From Aralia elata (lineage: Eukaryota > Streptophyta > Magnoliopsida > Apiales > Araliaceae), in the NCBI GenBank assembly GCA_034770075.1, contig CM068380.1, positions 41,261,402 through 41,325,401 on the forward strand: DNA of 64,000 nucleotides, given 5' to 3'. Below are positions 24,462-35,600 of this stretch, piece by piece. Made by a program: the position numbers and the translations under genes. Within the stretch, counting starts at the first letter, position 1. Each line of letters begins with the position of its first letter. The notes under the pieces were generated by a model, which had not been told where the DNA came from, made no database searches, and saw only the letters and a program-made list of their open reading frames with translations.

Positions 24462-24699
24462 TACTCCTCTCATTTTTAATTACAAGATTAACATTGACAT
24501 TATATGTAACAAATTTAAATTTTGAAATTAACGTGATTCATATAAATTTTAAAAATAATAAATGTTATAATTAATTTTTAGATATTTTTTAATATTCCCA
24601 ATATCACTGACAAAAATTAAATGTATTAATATTAACTTTAGAATAAAAAATGTTTCTTATTTACTTTTTAAAAATTAAATATTTAGCATGGAGGGAATA
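24462..24699. mobile_element. Second, degenerate Stowaway-like MITE (238 bp)
   Basis: It starts tactcctctcatt and ends catggagggaata, an imperfect inverted pair of the same terminus type, only 5 bp after the previous MITE. The interior is AT-rich and non-coding. Confidence 0.55.
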
Positions 24700-25331
24700 A
24701 TACACTTTATAATGCGCAAAAAAAAACAAAAAAAAAACAATCATAATCATCTACTCTATAGACTATATTACACTTTTCAATTAATTTTTAAATTTGAATC
24801 TCTTTCCATTACACTTTCCGCTCATTTTATCTTAATACACATTTAATATAACAAGTAAATAAATTTAGTGACAAGATACAATTTTTACTAATTTTGTCGC
24901 TCCTACTATTGCTAAAATAATATTTTTATAGTTATGTAATGTTAGAGCTATAAATGAATTGGGTTGCTCATGAGCCCGACCCAACTCAACTCGATTAAGT
25001 CCGACTCGAGTTCATTAAACGAGTCAAACTCGTGCTTGTTAAACGAATCAAACTCGAACAAGCTTATTTGTCCACTTAGTTAAACGAGCTGAGTTCAAAC
25101 AAGGGAGAATTACATTTACTAGTACATTTTTAAAAACTATTACAACATAAGTGCATACATAAAATATTTTTAAAATTAGTGCATCTTCAATATTTAATTT
25201 ACAAAATCAGTGCATCTTCAATATTTAATTTACAAATCATTTTTAATTATGGTAATTGTTACCATAATTAAAGGGATACCAAATCATTTGTCGTTTCTCT
25301 CTCTTTCATTTGAAAACCCTTATTTTTTAAT
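24700..25331. other. Intergenic sequence, no gene seen
   Basis: This holds a segment rich in acgag/ctcg motifs (about 24960-25100), a direct repeat of about 30 bp (25178-25235, gtgcatcttcaatattt twice), and a 31-bp near-perfect palindrome with a 3-base loop at 25242-25272. Confidence 0.5.
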
Positions 25332-26021
25332 TTGGGCTCTTTTCCCCCTCCTCCCTCTTCTGCCTGCCTCCCCCGCCTCCTTCCTCCCTCCTCCCTTCCC
25401 CGCCTGCCTCCCTCCCGCCTCCCTCCTCCCTCCCTCGCCTGCCTCCCTCATCTCTCCTCCATTTTCTCCGCCGATCCCTTCTACACCATCGTCGATAAGC
25501 TCATGGTGGCGTCAATGGAGTCTTCACGTTCATGGTTGGATTTTTCAATTTCTCTAGGTAACCAAACACTAGTATGACGGTAACCAAACAATAGTATTGA
25601 GGTAACCAAACACTATTATGGCGATTTGTTACCGCAATAAATCTAGGTAACCAAACACTAGTATGGAGGTAACCAAACACTAGTATGGAGGTAACCAATT
25701 TCTGAATGTGTAGTAACTAGTTTTTTCGTGCAGTAAATCTAGGTAACCAAACACTAGTATGGAGGTAACGAATTCCTGAATGTGTAGTAACTAGTTTTTT
25801 CGTGCAGTAACTATAGGTAACCAAACACTAGTATTGTGGTAACCAAAAACTAGTATGAAGGTAACTAATTCCTGAATGTGTAGTAACTAGTTTTTTCGTG
25901 CAGATTTGCAGCGGAGGAGGATGATGAAGAGAATGATGAAGAGGAGGCGGCGGAGATTCGCGGCGGTGATGAAGAGGGTGAGGAGGCGACAGAGGAAGAT
26001 GATGAGGAAGATGAAGATTAG
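25332..26021 (+). CDS. Candidate two-exon small protein gene (hypothetical)
   Basis: Exon 1 would run 25332-25557: a Pro/Ser/Leu-rich start, then ADPFYTIVDKLMVASMESSR. It ends at a G|GTAAC donor. Exon 2 would run 25912-26021 after ttttgcag-type acceptor sequence and encodes about 35 residues, nearly all Glu/Asp, to TAG. Phases fit (1 then 2), giving about 111 residues, or 54 if the ATG at 25503 is used. In the second copy (57214-57813) both exons stay in frame although the acidic tail is 24 bp (8 codons) shorter and exon 1 has substitutions. I recognise no family; a nuclear acidic protein would be a guess. The 354-bp intron is a tandem repeat array. It may equally be non-coding. Confidence 0.35.
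25558..25911 (+). repeat. Tandem array of intron-like modules
   Basis: Units built around ggtaaccaaacactagtatg recur about seven times. Three longer units of about 75-80 bp end in gtgtagtaactag, six T residues and cgtgcag. Each long unit therefore holds a donor-like GGTAAC, a branch-like TAACT, a T-tract and an acceptor-like GCAG. The allelic copy has fewer units (57440-57727). Confidence 0.85.
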
Positions 26022-26045
26022 GATAGATAAGATAATTTTTTTGTT

Positions 26046-27804
26046 GGGTTAAGTTCAGATTACCACCTGGGGTTTGACGTCTTTCCCACTTAACCACCTG
26101 TAGTCAGTAAAGCTACATTTAAACTCCCGACTTTTTGAGTTGAAGTGAAAACGTCACCTTTTCCATCCAACTTAACTGTGCGTGTATGTCAGACGCCAAA
26201 AGTGCGTGAGAAGTGACTATAACGGTCAAAAAAGACTGGTAAAGGTCCGAAATACCCCCTTCTTCTTCTTGGCTTTTAAAAGACATTTAGAATCATTTTT
26301 TTCTATCCCATTTCAGCTCCATCTCGCAGACCAAGGCTACTAGCAGACCAAATTCACAAATAATGTATGCACATCAACTTATTTCTTCCCTATTTTTAAT
26401 TTATTCTTCCAATTTATTTTTCTTATTTAATTTTAACAGTTACCCACAAGGTGTTTGTTAAAATGTCAGTCTTTCTTCGTGTTGTTTATGTGTTGTATTT
26501 CATGTGTTGAATTAATGAAGTTCATGCTACAGAAATGCCTGATGGCTGTAAAGCATTCCTCCATCAAGAATGCCTAGGTTTTGGATATACGAGGGATATT
26601 CGTTAGGAATGGGCAGCAACAAAGTGGGGAGCAGCAAAAGGACATCAGCAATATTGAAACAAATCGAGGGGACCCACAAGAGCAGCCCAAGAACAGCCCC
26701 GCCGGCAACCCACCATGGATGCCGACCAACAGAACAGAGCAAGGCCAATCAGAAACAACCAATAGACAAATTAGCGACAACGATAGATGATTATAAGCAA
26801 GCTAATCTGAACACAGGGAACACAGAACCAAGAGAATTAGTCCAGCAGCGAAACCCAATTTGAAGACAAATCGGCAAAACAGCCGGTAACCCCCATGATT
26901 TCCGACCACAAGGTTTCCGGCGAACATCCCCAGATCAGCCGCAACACAAAAATAAACATTAAGCCCTACACAAGCTGAAGAACATCAAACGCCCAAAATA
27001 CAAATCCTAGATTCCGGCGAAATCACAAACACCCATAATCCGAAAAGATCAAAATAAAAACCAAATCATGGGTATTCAGCGGCCCAAAACGGTACCAAAA
27101 AAATATAAACCCAAACTGAGCATGAACAATCATGAACCCAGATCGGAAAGAGACCCAAATCTAAGTTTGAATAAAATAGGCAATAGCAACAAGAAACCCA
27201 ATTTGGAACCGAGCGACCCAAAGGGGTCAGAACGAAACGAACCCAGATGCTGGCATAGAAGTCAGATCCGGAACGGATCCCTCAACCAAACGACAACCCC
27301 AACAAACCACCAAGAACCGAAGTCCCAAACCAAAACCCCATAAACCTCCACCCACTTCAGATCATAACTCCAACCCAGACCAAACACATATCAGTACCCC
27401 CTACTAATCTGCACAAAGAAGCCCCCACGATCTAAAAGCCCTCGGACTTGGCTTAGAATAGATCGGAAAATAGATTTTTGGGAAGGGACTCATTTCAGCC
27501 GTCGGAGGAGCTCGAAACAGCACCAAGCAAGATAAACTGGAAGGAGAGGAGAGATGGTGGGCCGAAGAGGGGGAGGAGGGGGAAGGGAAACGAAATGAAA
27601 CAAAATCCTATCTCATCTGTCGTTTTCAATATATATATATATGGATGGTAATTAAGTCTTTAGCCAACTCAAATAACGGAGTTAAGACGAAAAGCATTTA
27701 TTCACTTCAACTCAAAAAGTCGGGAGTTTAAATGTAGCTTTACTGACTACAAGTGGTTAAGTGGGAAAGACGTCAAACCCCAGGTGGTAATCTGAACTTA
27801 ACCC
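26046..27804. mobile_element. Mutator-like element (non-autonomous MULE, 1759 bp)
   Basis: Terminal inverted repeats of 104 bp (26046-26149 and 27701-27804) begin gggttaagttcagatt and differ at about one position. A perfect 9-bp target duplication, ttttttgtt, flanks them (26037-26045, 27805-27813). Long TIRs with a 9-bp duplication define Mutator-like elements. No transposase is present. The interior (about 26180-27650) has higher GC than its surroundings and overlapping ORFs on both strands with no recognisable domain. It may be captured host DNA (Pack-MULE), possibly the 5' part of a gene read on the minus strand. Confidence 0.9.
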
Positions 27805-28153
27805 TTTTTTGTTTTTCGTTCCTTTTGATTTGAATTTTGAATTATGGATGTTTTTGTTGTTAGATCTCAAATATTTGAATTTAAATTATTAGTTATGGCG
27901 GTTATTTGTCCTTGATTTTAGGTTTCCTTATTAATATGAAATTGAATGGTTAGAATTTGTTGCCCTCTTTTTGTAATTAATTTGTCCTTATTGCACTCTT
28001 TTTGTAATTATTTTATTTGTCCACTAATCTTGTAATTTTTAACTAATTGTTGTATATTTCTGTAAAGAGCCTCGAACCGAATAAGCCCAACTTGTTTAGT
28101 ATTTAATTATTAATTTTTTTTTTTGTATTTTTTAATTAAAAAGTTAAAACGAA
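27805..28153. other. AT-rich spacer, nothing recognised
   Basis: There are T-rich runs and a direct repeat of tttttgtaattaattttg/atttgtcc blocks near 27968-28020. I see no ORF with a domain. Confidence 0.5.
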
Positions 28154-28448
28154 TTGCGCTTGAACTCCACTATCATGGAGGCTGAAACACATGCAGTACT
28201 AGATGGTTTAAATGTTTGCTTACAGTATAACATTCAGGTAAATGAGTTGGAGGTGGATTCTTTCACGCTTTTTTGTATGCTGCAGCCTGCAAGACACCTT
28301 TCTCACCCCTTGGCATGTTATCTACTCCACCAGGAAATGTAAAGACATGTTGAATTCTGAGGTGACTTTGAAGCATGTTTATAGGGAGGGCAATAGGGCA
28401 GCTGATAGAATGGCAGCTTTTGGTCATTCAATTTTCAACTGTATTTAA
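28154..28448 (+). pseudogene. Plant RNase H-like (RVT_3) domain fragment, frameshifted
   Basis: The first frame (28154-28342) encodes EAETHAVLDGLNVCL and then VNELEVDSFTLFCML, matching the Ala-Glu and Glu-x-Asp motifs of plant RNase H-like domains. The second frame (28242-28448) carries TLKHVYREGNRAADRMA, the conserved HV-RE-N-AD C-terminal motif. One frameshift joins them. Such domains occur in plant non-LTR retrotransposons and in host genes derived from them. The same break is in the second copy (59943-60237), so it is genomic and not an assembly error. The N-terminal catalytic Asp strand is missing. Confidence 0.75.
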
Positions 28449-28595
28449 TATTTTGGGTTCATTACCCGCTGACTGCAGGAGAGTTTGTATAGAGGATAGC
28501 TTGGATATAGCACTTTTAGGAAGCTCTAGTTTGATTATGCTTGGAGCATTTATTTTAACAGGGATGTATCTGGGGTAAGGTTTAGAGCACTTCTC

Positions 28596-28907
28596 GGGCG
28601 ACATTTCCCTTAGCGACATTCTAGCGACCTTTTTTTTTTTTTTTTTTTTTTTTGGTTTTTTTTGTTATGACTTTCAAATAATTTATATGATTTATTGGAA
28701 CAATTTTTTTTTTAAAAAAACAGTGATTTAGGTGTGATTTGGATACATATGCAAAACAGTCTGTACAACACTGTTTTGCATATGTATCCAAATCACACAT
28801 AAATCACTGTTTTTTTTTAAATTTTCGTTCCAATAAATCATATAAATTATTTGGAAGTCATAACAAAAAAAAAATGTCGCTAGAATGTCGCTACCAAAAT
28901 GTCGCCC
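28596..28907. mobile_element. Foldback MITE or long hairpin (312 bp)
   Basis: The two halves are near-perfect reverse complements around a short loop near 28765: gatttggatacatatgcaaa on the left against its complement on the right. The outer ends are gggcgacattt and aaatgtcgccc. Poly-T/poly-A tracts lie in the arms. A transcript of either strand would form a stem of more than 100 bp. I found no clear target duplication. Confidence 0.85.
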
Positions 28908-29908
28908 TAGACTTTCTGTAAGGTTTATGTCCCCCCACCCCCACCCCACCCCCCACTCCCGGTTTATATTCATTGTTTAATAAAGCGTCACTCTAGGCTT
29001 ACGCTTAGGATGATCCACTCTGCAAAATAAAAAAAAATAAAAAAAATTGGGCTTGAACTCAATTAGGATCAACTGGCTTAAGTCTAACTGGAGTTCAAAT
29101 TCGACTTCTTTACGAAATGAAACGGACAGGTGATCAGATCAGACAAGATATTACTTCATCTGATAATTGTATAAGGAAAAGGTAAGGTAGCTTACAGAAA
29201 AAAAAAAAGAAAAAAAAAAAGAACTTTTTGTCTGAATACATTCAAAATGACAATTATGACAACTTTTGTAGTTACTTAGCTATCTATTTCTATTTGAATT
29301 GGGATATAAGTGGAATACAATGAAATAGAGCCACTTTGAGATTCTTTCTGAAACGAGACATGGAAGGGTGTTATTACCAAAAAGTTCATGGAGTTATGAA
29401 TTAAGGAAGCTTCGAATTTAAGGTTTTACTCCTCGTGGTTCTAATATGAATATGAGGTTTTAATCGGTTTATATAGGGTCTCACTAAGAGAATTTCTTTC
29501 AATAATAAAGAAAACAAATAATAAAAAGCTCAGGTTAAATAAAGAGAGAGGTTTTTATTTTATTTTATTTTATTTTAAAAAAAGTGATTTAAATCAATAT
29601 TTCCTCTAGTTACCCTATATAAAGAAAGACTAAATTACAAAAAGAAAATTTTGGAAAAAGAAATTCATAACTTGTGGACATTCTACCTCCACACGACATT
29701 GATCCGTTATACTTTTACCCCATTATGAGAAATTTCTTATTGTTGCTTAGCGTGGTAGGAGTTTGGGCCATGTCTCCGTCTTAATGTGGTTGATTATCTA
29801 CTCAGATTAGTTACTAATCATTTTCTTAAATAAGTTAATGATCATCCTTTCAGATCAGTTACTAATCATCATCTCAATAAGTTATTGTTCTCATCAACTA
29901 ACTAATTA
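28908..29908. other. Non-coding intergenic sequence
   Basis: It includes a C-rich run of CCCC blocks at 28931-28960, A-rich microsatellites near 29200 and 29030, and a (TTTTA)n tract near 29554. No gene is seen. Confidence 0.5.
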
Positions 29909-30101
29909 GGCGCGAGCCTTTTTCTCGGACAAATTCCTAAATTTTGCTTGCTCTCAGTCATAGAGATCGTTTAATGGGATGGTTAACCTCATTAGAGGAA
30001 TGTTATGGCGCGAGCCTTTTCTCGGACAAATTCCTAATTTTGCTTGCTCTCAGTCATATAGATCGTTTACTGAGGTGGTTAACCTCATTAGAGGAATGTT
30101 T
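29909..30101 (+). repeat. Tandem duplication of about 97 bp
   Basis: Two adjacent units start ggcgcgagcc (29909 and 30007) and end with ctcattagaggaatgtt. They are about 90 percent alike by eye and are repeated at 61711-61900. Confidence 0.85.
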
Positions 30102-30155
30102 CTAATAAAAATTGTTTGTCCGTGTATATTATTACTTGTTTCCAAATGAGTCTCC

Positions 30156-30156
30156 C

Positions 30157-30196
<40 letters not shown>
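30156..30196. repeat. Compound (CA)n(TA)n microsatellite
   Basis: About 12 CA repeats are followed by 8 TA repeats. The second copy (61957-61992) has fewer CA and more TA repeats, a typical allelic difference. Confidence 0.95.
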
Positions 30197-30897
30197 ATTC
30201 AAAAGAATATGTTAGTGATTCATACGAAGTAAGAATATATAATATAATTACATTTACGTTCATCAATAGATGTGTTAGTTCAGTATTTTCGTAATAAAAT
30301 AGGTTATAAAAAATAAAATATTATTAATTACAATTGATTTGATATTTTAATTTAATTACAACTGATTTAATATTTTGATTTATATTTTTCATATTAATTA
30401 TATAAAATCATATAATTTAATAAATCACACATAATTTTAAAAAATAATTAATAATATTATAATTATTACATAAATACTACAAATCAAACTAAACAAATAT
30501 ATCGTAAAAAATTTATTATCATTCTAACAACTATATTATATTACCTATACTATTGCATAACATCACATTTATATTTCGCAAAACCAAACCCGACCTAAGT
30601 GCAATCGTCTCTCTGCCCACATACTAGTACTAAATTACTCTGCCAGTCTACCTACTGATTTAATGCAATCTCCAATAAAAAGGTGACCCCACATTTCACT
30701 CTCCCCTACCGTTGCACATATCAGTACTATATATTTATTTACATAGTGATAAAATATTTAATACTAGAAAACTATAACATATATCTAGATATTCGTGCCA
30801 AACTAATATACCCCACCCCATAAATTATACTCCTACTTCCAGAACTCCCCTTTCTCTCTCTTCAACCTTCACTATCTTCTTCACTCCACGCCCTCCA
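30197..30897 (+). promoter_or_regulatory. Upstream and 5' leader region of the membrane-protein gene, left copy
   Basis: AT-rich sequence with a TATA-like tatatattta near 30730 and a CT-rich leader before the ATG at 30898. It matches the cleaner copy at 61993-62689. Confidence 0.4.
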
Positions 30898-31481
30898 ATG
30901 GCGGAATACGGAAACCAGCACCCAAACGGGCCAAGCCCATCACAATATGATCTCAAAAGAATCGGGCCCTTCAGGCGATAAACACCAAAAATCCAGCTCC
31001 ATTTCGAGAAAACCCTCGAGAAGAAACGAGCCGTGGAACCTCCAGAAGAAGGAGCTATGGAAGCTCTTCCAGCTCTTCTTCCTCTTCCTGGGCCTTGATC
31101 TTTGCGGCCCAGGTCCAGTCCCCTCGCCTCCAGTGCCGCCACTGCTGGGTGCCCATTGGGCTTCTCTCCCTGGCCCATTTAATCTTCTATGTGGGCCTGG
31201 CCCAGACGTTGAGGTGTATTAAATGGGTTTAAGTACCAGAGGCGGTGCCACAAGCTCACTCTTGGCTTGGCCACCGAGCGGCTCCGGCAGATCAAGATTG
31301 AGGATGAGCGGCGGAGGGGAGGAAGTGGGAGTTTTGGGGGAGGAGTTTGAGATTCATTATCAAGAGCCGCCGGAGAGTTATTTTGGTAAGTTTAAGAGGA
31401 ATTGGGCTTTGCATTTTGGGTTTTTTGATTTTGATATATGGGTTTATGGTGTCTTCCTCTGTTGTTGTTCTTTGTTTCTAA
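30898..31481 (+). pseudogene. Left copy of the conserved membrane-protein gene, frameshifted, probably by assembly errors
   Basis: It aligns along its whole length with the intact ORF at 62690-63265 but is 8 bp longer. The extra bases are single-base insertions, mostly lengthening short runs (for example ggg for gg near 30963, aacc for acc near 31037, ttg for tg near 31096). They scatter the protein over three frames. Because neighbouring non-coding sequence shows the same insertion habit, I attribute the breaks to consensus error near a contig end and not to true pseudogenisation. See the intact copy for the protein. Confidence 0.85.
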
Positions 31482-31877
31482 TGGGCTTGTAATATTTTTT
31501 GAGTTAGAAAAGGTTGGTTGAGTGAAAGTGGGATCATGGTGACTCTGGCTATTGATGATGATGGGTTGGGTTGGGTTGGGTCCAGATGAATTTTTATAAT
31601 ATAATTTATTTTGTATTTTTTTGATCTTTGGAAGTTCAATATCAAATTCATATTGTATTATTGAAAATGAAAATTGAAAAAACTGTAAATCTACTCATTC
31701 TTGGTATTTTTTTCATATGTAAAATTTGATGATTATTACTTAATTTTTCTAATTGTTTGTTACAACAGGCAAAAGTGAAAATCCAAAACATGACTCCATC
31801 CATTTCCATAAAAAACGTTCTCATTTATAAAATGAATTTATTTCACAAAAAGAGTTTTTTTTTTTTAGTTGATAAAA

Positions 31878-32334
31878 ACATGGTTGTGAAATTCGAATCG
31901 GACCGATGGTTGAACTGGTTAAAATCGAAAATCGGTCGGTACTTTAGTTTCGAATTGGTCCAATTATTCAGTTTTAGTCAAAACAGAGATTGAAACCGGT
32001 TGACTACAGTTGAATCGGTGAATTCAACCGGTAAAATTCGGTTTAAATTGATCAAGTAAATTAGTTTTTTAATTATTTTTTAATATTTTTTGTACCAAAA
32101 GTTTTTTATTATTAAAATTAACCACTTTGAATAATATTGTAACTCAAACTTTATTATGTTTTACGTTCATAAAAAAAGAGATTTTTTTAAATTTCATTAA
32201 TTACTAATAATATATATTTTTATATATTTATAATGTCACCGGTTCAGTAACGGTCTAACCATTAGTTGAACTAATAATTCATCCACCCGATAATTTTTTC
32301 GGTTCAATAACCGATTCGGGTTTAAAAACATTGT
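31878..32334. mobile_element. TIR element with accggtt-type subterminal repeats (non-autonomous)
   Basis: The left end acatggttgtgaaattcgaatcgg is mirrored by the right end, which reverse complemented reads acaatg then aaacccgaatcgg. Many copies of ggtt/aacc (cggttcaa, aaccggtt) lie just inside. No ORF is preserved and no clear target duplication is seen. The superfamily is not assigned. Confidence 0.6.
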
Positions 32335-32690
32335 ATAAAAATATAAAATGACACATTAAATTTAATATCACAATTTTAAGATCATACTACCACTATTAAT
32401 TTAAATAGGATAAATATTCTTAAAATGTATACATTTTATTAATAAAATTGTTTTTTGTTTACCAAAGTAGCTGCAACAATATAATTCTTTAAAAGTTTAA
32501 AACAACATGGGTACCATCAACTTCCACTTTTCATCAACTATCTGAGCGCATTTAAGTAGTGTTGCGTTTCTTTCGTATGTATCCAAGATAATTAAAAAAA
32601 TATAATTAAATGTATCCAAGATAATTAAAAAAAAATTAAAATAAATCAAACAAACAAAAAAAAAAAAGAAGAAGAAGAAGAAGAGAACAG
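32335..32690. other. AT-rich spacer ending in a GAA microsatellite
   Basis: A direct repeat of tgtatccaagataatta (about 32578 and 32611) is followed by an A-rich/GAA tract just before the solo LTR. No gene is seen. Confidence 0.5.
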
Positions 32691-35600
32691 TGTAATGTCC
32701 AGGGAATTCTAAACCTTGTACCAATTTATTATGATATATGATATTCATTTTTTATTTAATTTTACGGACTTAATTGGATCCATGTAGGTATTATTATTTA
32801 ATTATATAACCATATGATCTAATAATTATCCTTGCATCAAAGGGATGCACTAATAGTTGAATAAATTAGTGATTTAATCCTAAGAAGCATTTGTTGGCAA
32901 GAAAATTTGGGGAAAAAATTAAATAATTTCATTTTACTATTATCGGATCAAATAATTCGAATGAGGAATTATGGTTAAAATAAATATTTTTAAATAATTA
33001 ATTTATTGAATTAGTTATTTGAATTAAATACTAGCAAGCATAGTGTAATTAATTTTAATTGGGCCACTTTTCTATTCATTCAGCCGGCCCAACTCGGGTG
33101 CAGAGTAAGGGTTTGAGATTAACCGAGCCTGATGACCAGTCATGTCAAGCTTCTCAATCGAACGGGACGGGTGAAGAAGGTCGGCGTGATGATGCTTGTG
33201 AAAAAAATCGGCGATTGGGCTGAGGAAAAGCTCATTGACCGGTGGCCAACCAAAGATCGACCAGCGGGTTATTCAAGGTTCGACTTGGGTGACCGAGCAA
33301 CTACAAACGGGACCAAGGGTTCTAGGCTTTTGGCGATTCGACCGACGGGACTACGCGGCTCGAGGGTGCCGGCCAAAAGCTAGCTGGGTATTGATGGGGC
33401 TGATGTGAACGATCGGTCGCCTACCCCCCCCTCCTACCGCTGGTTTTTGACTCGGTCGATTAGGGTATTGCCCAAAACAAATTGGGCAAAGTTTTTCTCT
33501 ATAAATTGAACCCACATAAAACCCTAAACCAAGCTGCAGAACGTGTGAATCCAAATTAGAGAAAGAGAATCACAAAGAGAAGAGAGAACAGGGGAGAAGG
33601 ACTGGGCGGTGAATGTCCGGCTTCACCATCTATTTTGGGAGAAGGAGGAGGACGGCGACTAGGACTTCACTACGACACACCCCAGCCTTAAGGTATAAAA
33701 GAGCTTGTTAAGTTTTGTACCCCACTGCCGTGAAATTCTTTTCCTTTTATTTGGTTTCTATTGCCATTTTGTTAGGGAAAATTATGTGTGTGAAAGGCCA
33801 TGGAAGGCCGGACAGTGTAAGCTTGGATTATGGTTGGGTAGTATCTTAAGTTTACTAGTTATTGAAGAACATTGATACGCCCACCAACTGTTTGTTGTAA
33901 TGACTGTAAGAAGCAGTTTTGTAAGTTGTTTGGTTTATATCTTATTTTGTGAAATTAAGCGGTCCGTTCAGTTTTGTAAAAATTTCCATGATTTTGTTAT
34001 ATTATGTGCTAGTGTGTGATTGTTGTGCAACTGTTTGCTTAGGAAAGAGTGGTTGGTAAAGGCCCCAGACTTGTGGGTATTTGCCCGTGTGCAGAACGGC
34101 GGCAGACGCGCCTTGGCACTTTGGTGCTGAGGGATGGCTGGTGGCGGACAGCAATCGGCGGACGGGGGGGTTTTTTTTTTATTATGACTATCAACCATTA
34201 GAGATTTCTACAAGTGTTCCCTTAAGTGTTTGATCGCAATTACTTAATGTTCTACATCTAGTAAAACTACTATCTGACTGTTTGATCGCAGTTACTTTAT
34301 GACTATCAATCACCATTTACAATTACTTTAATAAACTAATTAATTGCTCTTTAAATAGGATTGAGTAATAAATATCGATCACTACTCATTTAGATGTTAT
34401 TTGCTTAACATAAAAAGTTAATTAATTAATTATTGCTTATTTAAATATTAAATAATAAATAAGGATAACAATTAATTAATTATTATTTAATTAATGTTAA
34501 AATAATAATTAAGGATAAATAAAATTAAATAAGTTAATTATTTATTATTTAATTAGGATTAAATAATAAATAAGGGGTGATAATTATTTAATTATATCTA
34601 GTAGTAATTAAGTACCAATAAAATTAAATAAATTATGAATTAGTATTTAGTTGCTATTAAATATAATAAACTAATGATTCATTTTTTTTATAAATAAGGA
34701 TGATTAACCAATACTTAAAGACAAATGAGGGTAATAATTTAAGTATTCAAATAATAAGTAATCCTGATTAGCTGTTATTATTTTTAAGTAATAACTAAGT
34801 GCCAGTAATTAATTTCTGTTTAGCTAGTGTTAAATAGTAATTAAATGTCAATAGAGTTAATAAAGTAATGTAAATGAATTAAAACGGTTATAAATAATTG
34901 TTAGAAAGTAGTTATCACTTAAGAAAAATGTGGTTGGTAAATAATTTCTCTCAGTTAACGGATTATTAAGTATCTTATGGGATTGAGAATGGTCTATTGA
35001 CTTATATGCTATGTGAATTGTTCATCTGGTTAAATAAATAGCATAAGAGGGTGGTACCGATATATAATTATGCAATGTTAATTGATGAATCGACTTTATC
35101 AATGTTAGGTCCTTCAAAGCCAAATAATTAAAGCTAAAATTAGTTGTAGCTGAGCAAACAGGCAAGTTTCCCTTAACCCTACTCATTTTATATTCGAGCA
35201 GGCTACTATTGTATTGTAGCATGAAATTTCTATTTCCAGAAATGCTTAAGTGGTTTAATCAATTTACAATTAATCCACATCGATGTTATTGGCATTCGCA
35301 CTGATACGGTGCATTTGGAATTCGTACAGTCTTGTATTCGTATATTTATTGAAAGCTTAAAAGCTCGGTAATTCACGAACTATTTTAAGAATGAGTCTGT
35401 TCACCCTTGTTCGGTCAGGCAAGTATGTGAGAATTTATAAAAGCTATCCGAACCAATCAATGGTAAGGGATTCTTAGACTGAATGAACACCCCTTTTATT
35501 ATAGGGGAGTACCCCAAGTACCGTGTAATAAGGTACAAACAACAGAGTTAAATGTTATGCATACACATAGCGTACGCGATGACTGATCCCCTCAAGTACT

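Noticed and set aside
25558..25911. CRISPR-like array
   Set aside because: Repeat units abut without unique spacers of constant length, and the window is a plant nuclear genome.
26527..27343. Several 68-97-codon ORFs on both strands in the MULE
   Set aside because: They overlap one another in four frames without a recognisable domain. Identity with the second copy is explained by the duplicated assembly, not by selection.
30898..31481. A true pseudogene of the membrane protein
   Set aside because: The breaks are single-base insertions, mostly in short runs. The same kind of insertion appears in adjacent non-coding sequence, and the second copy is intact.
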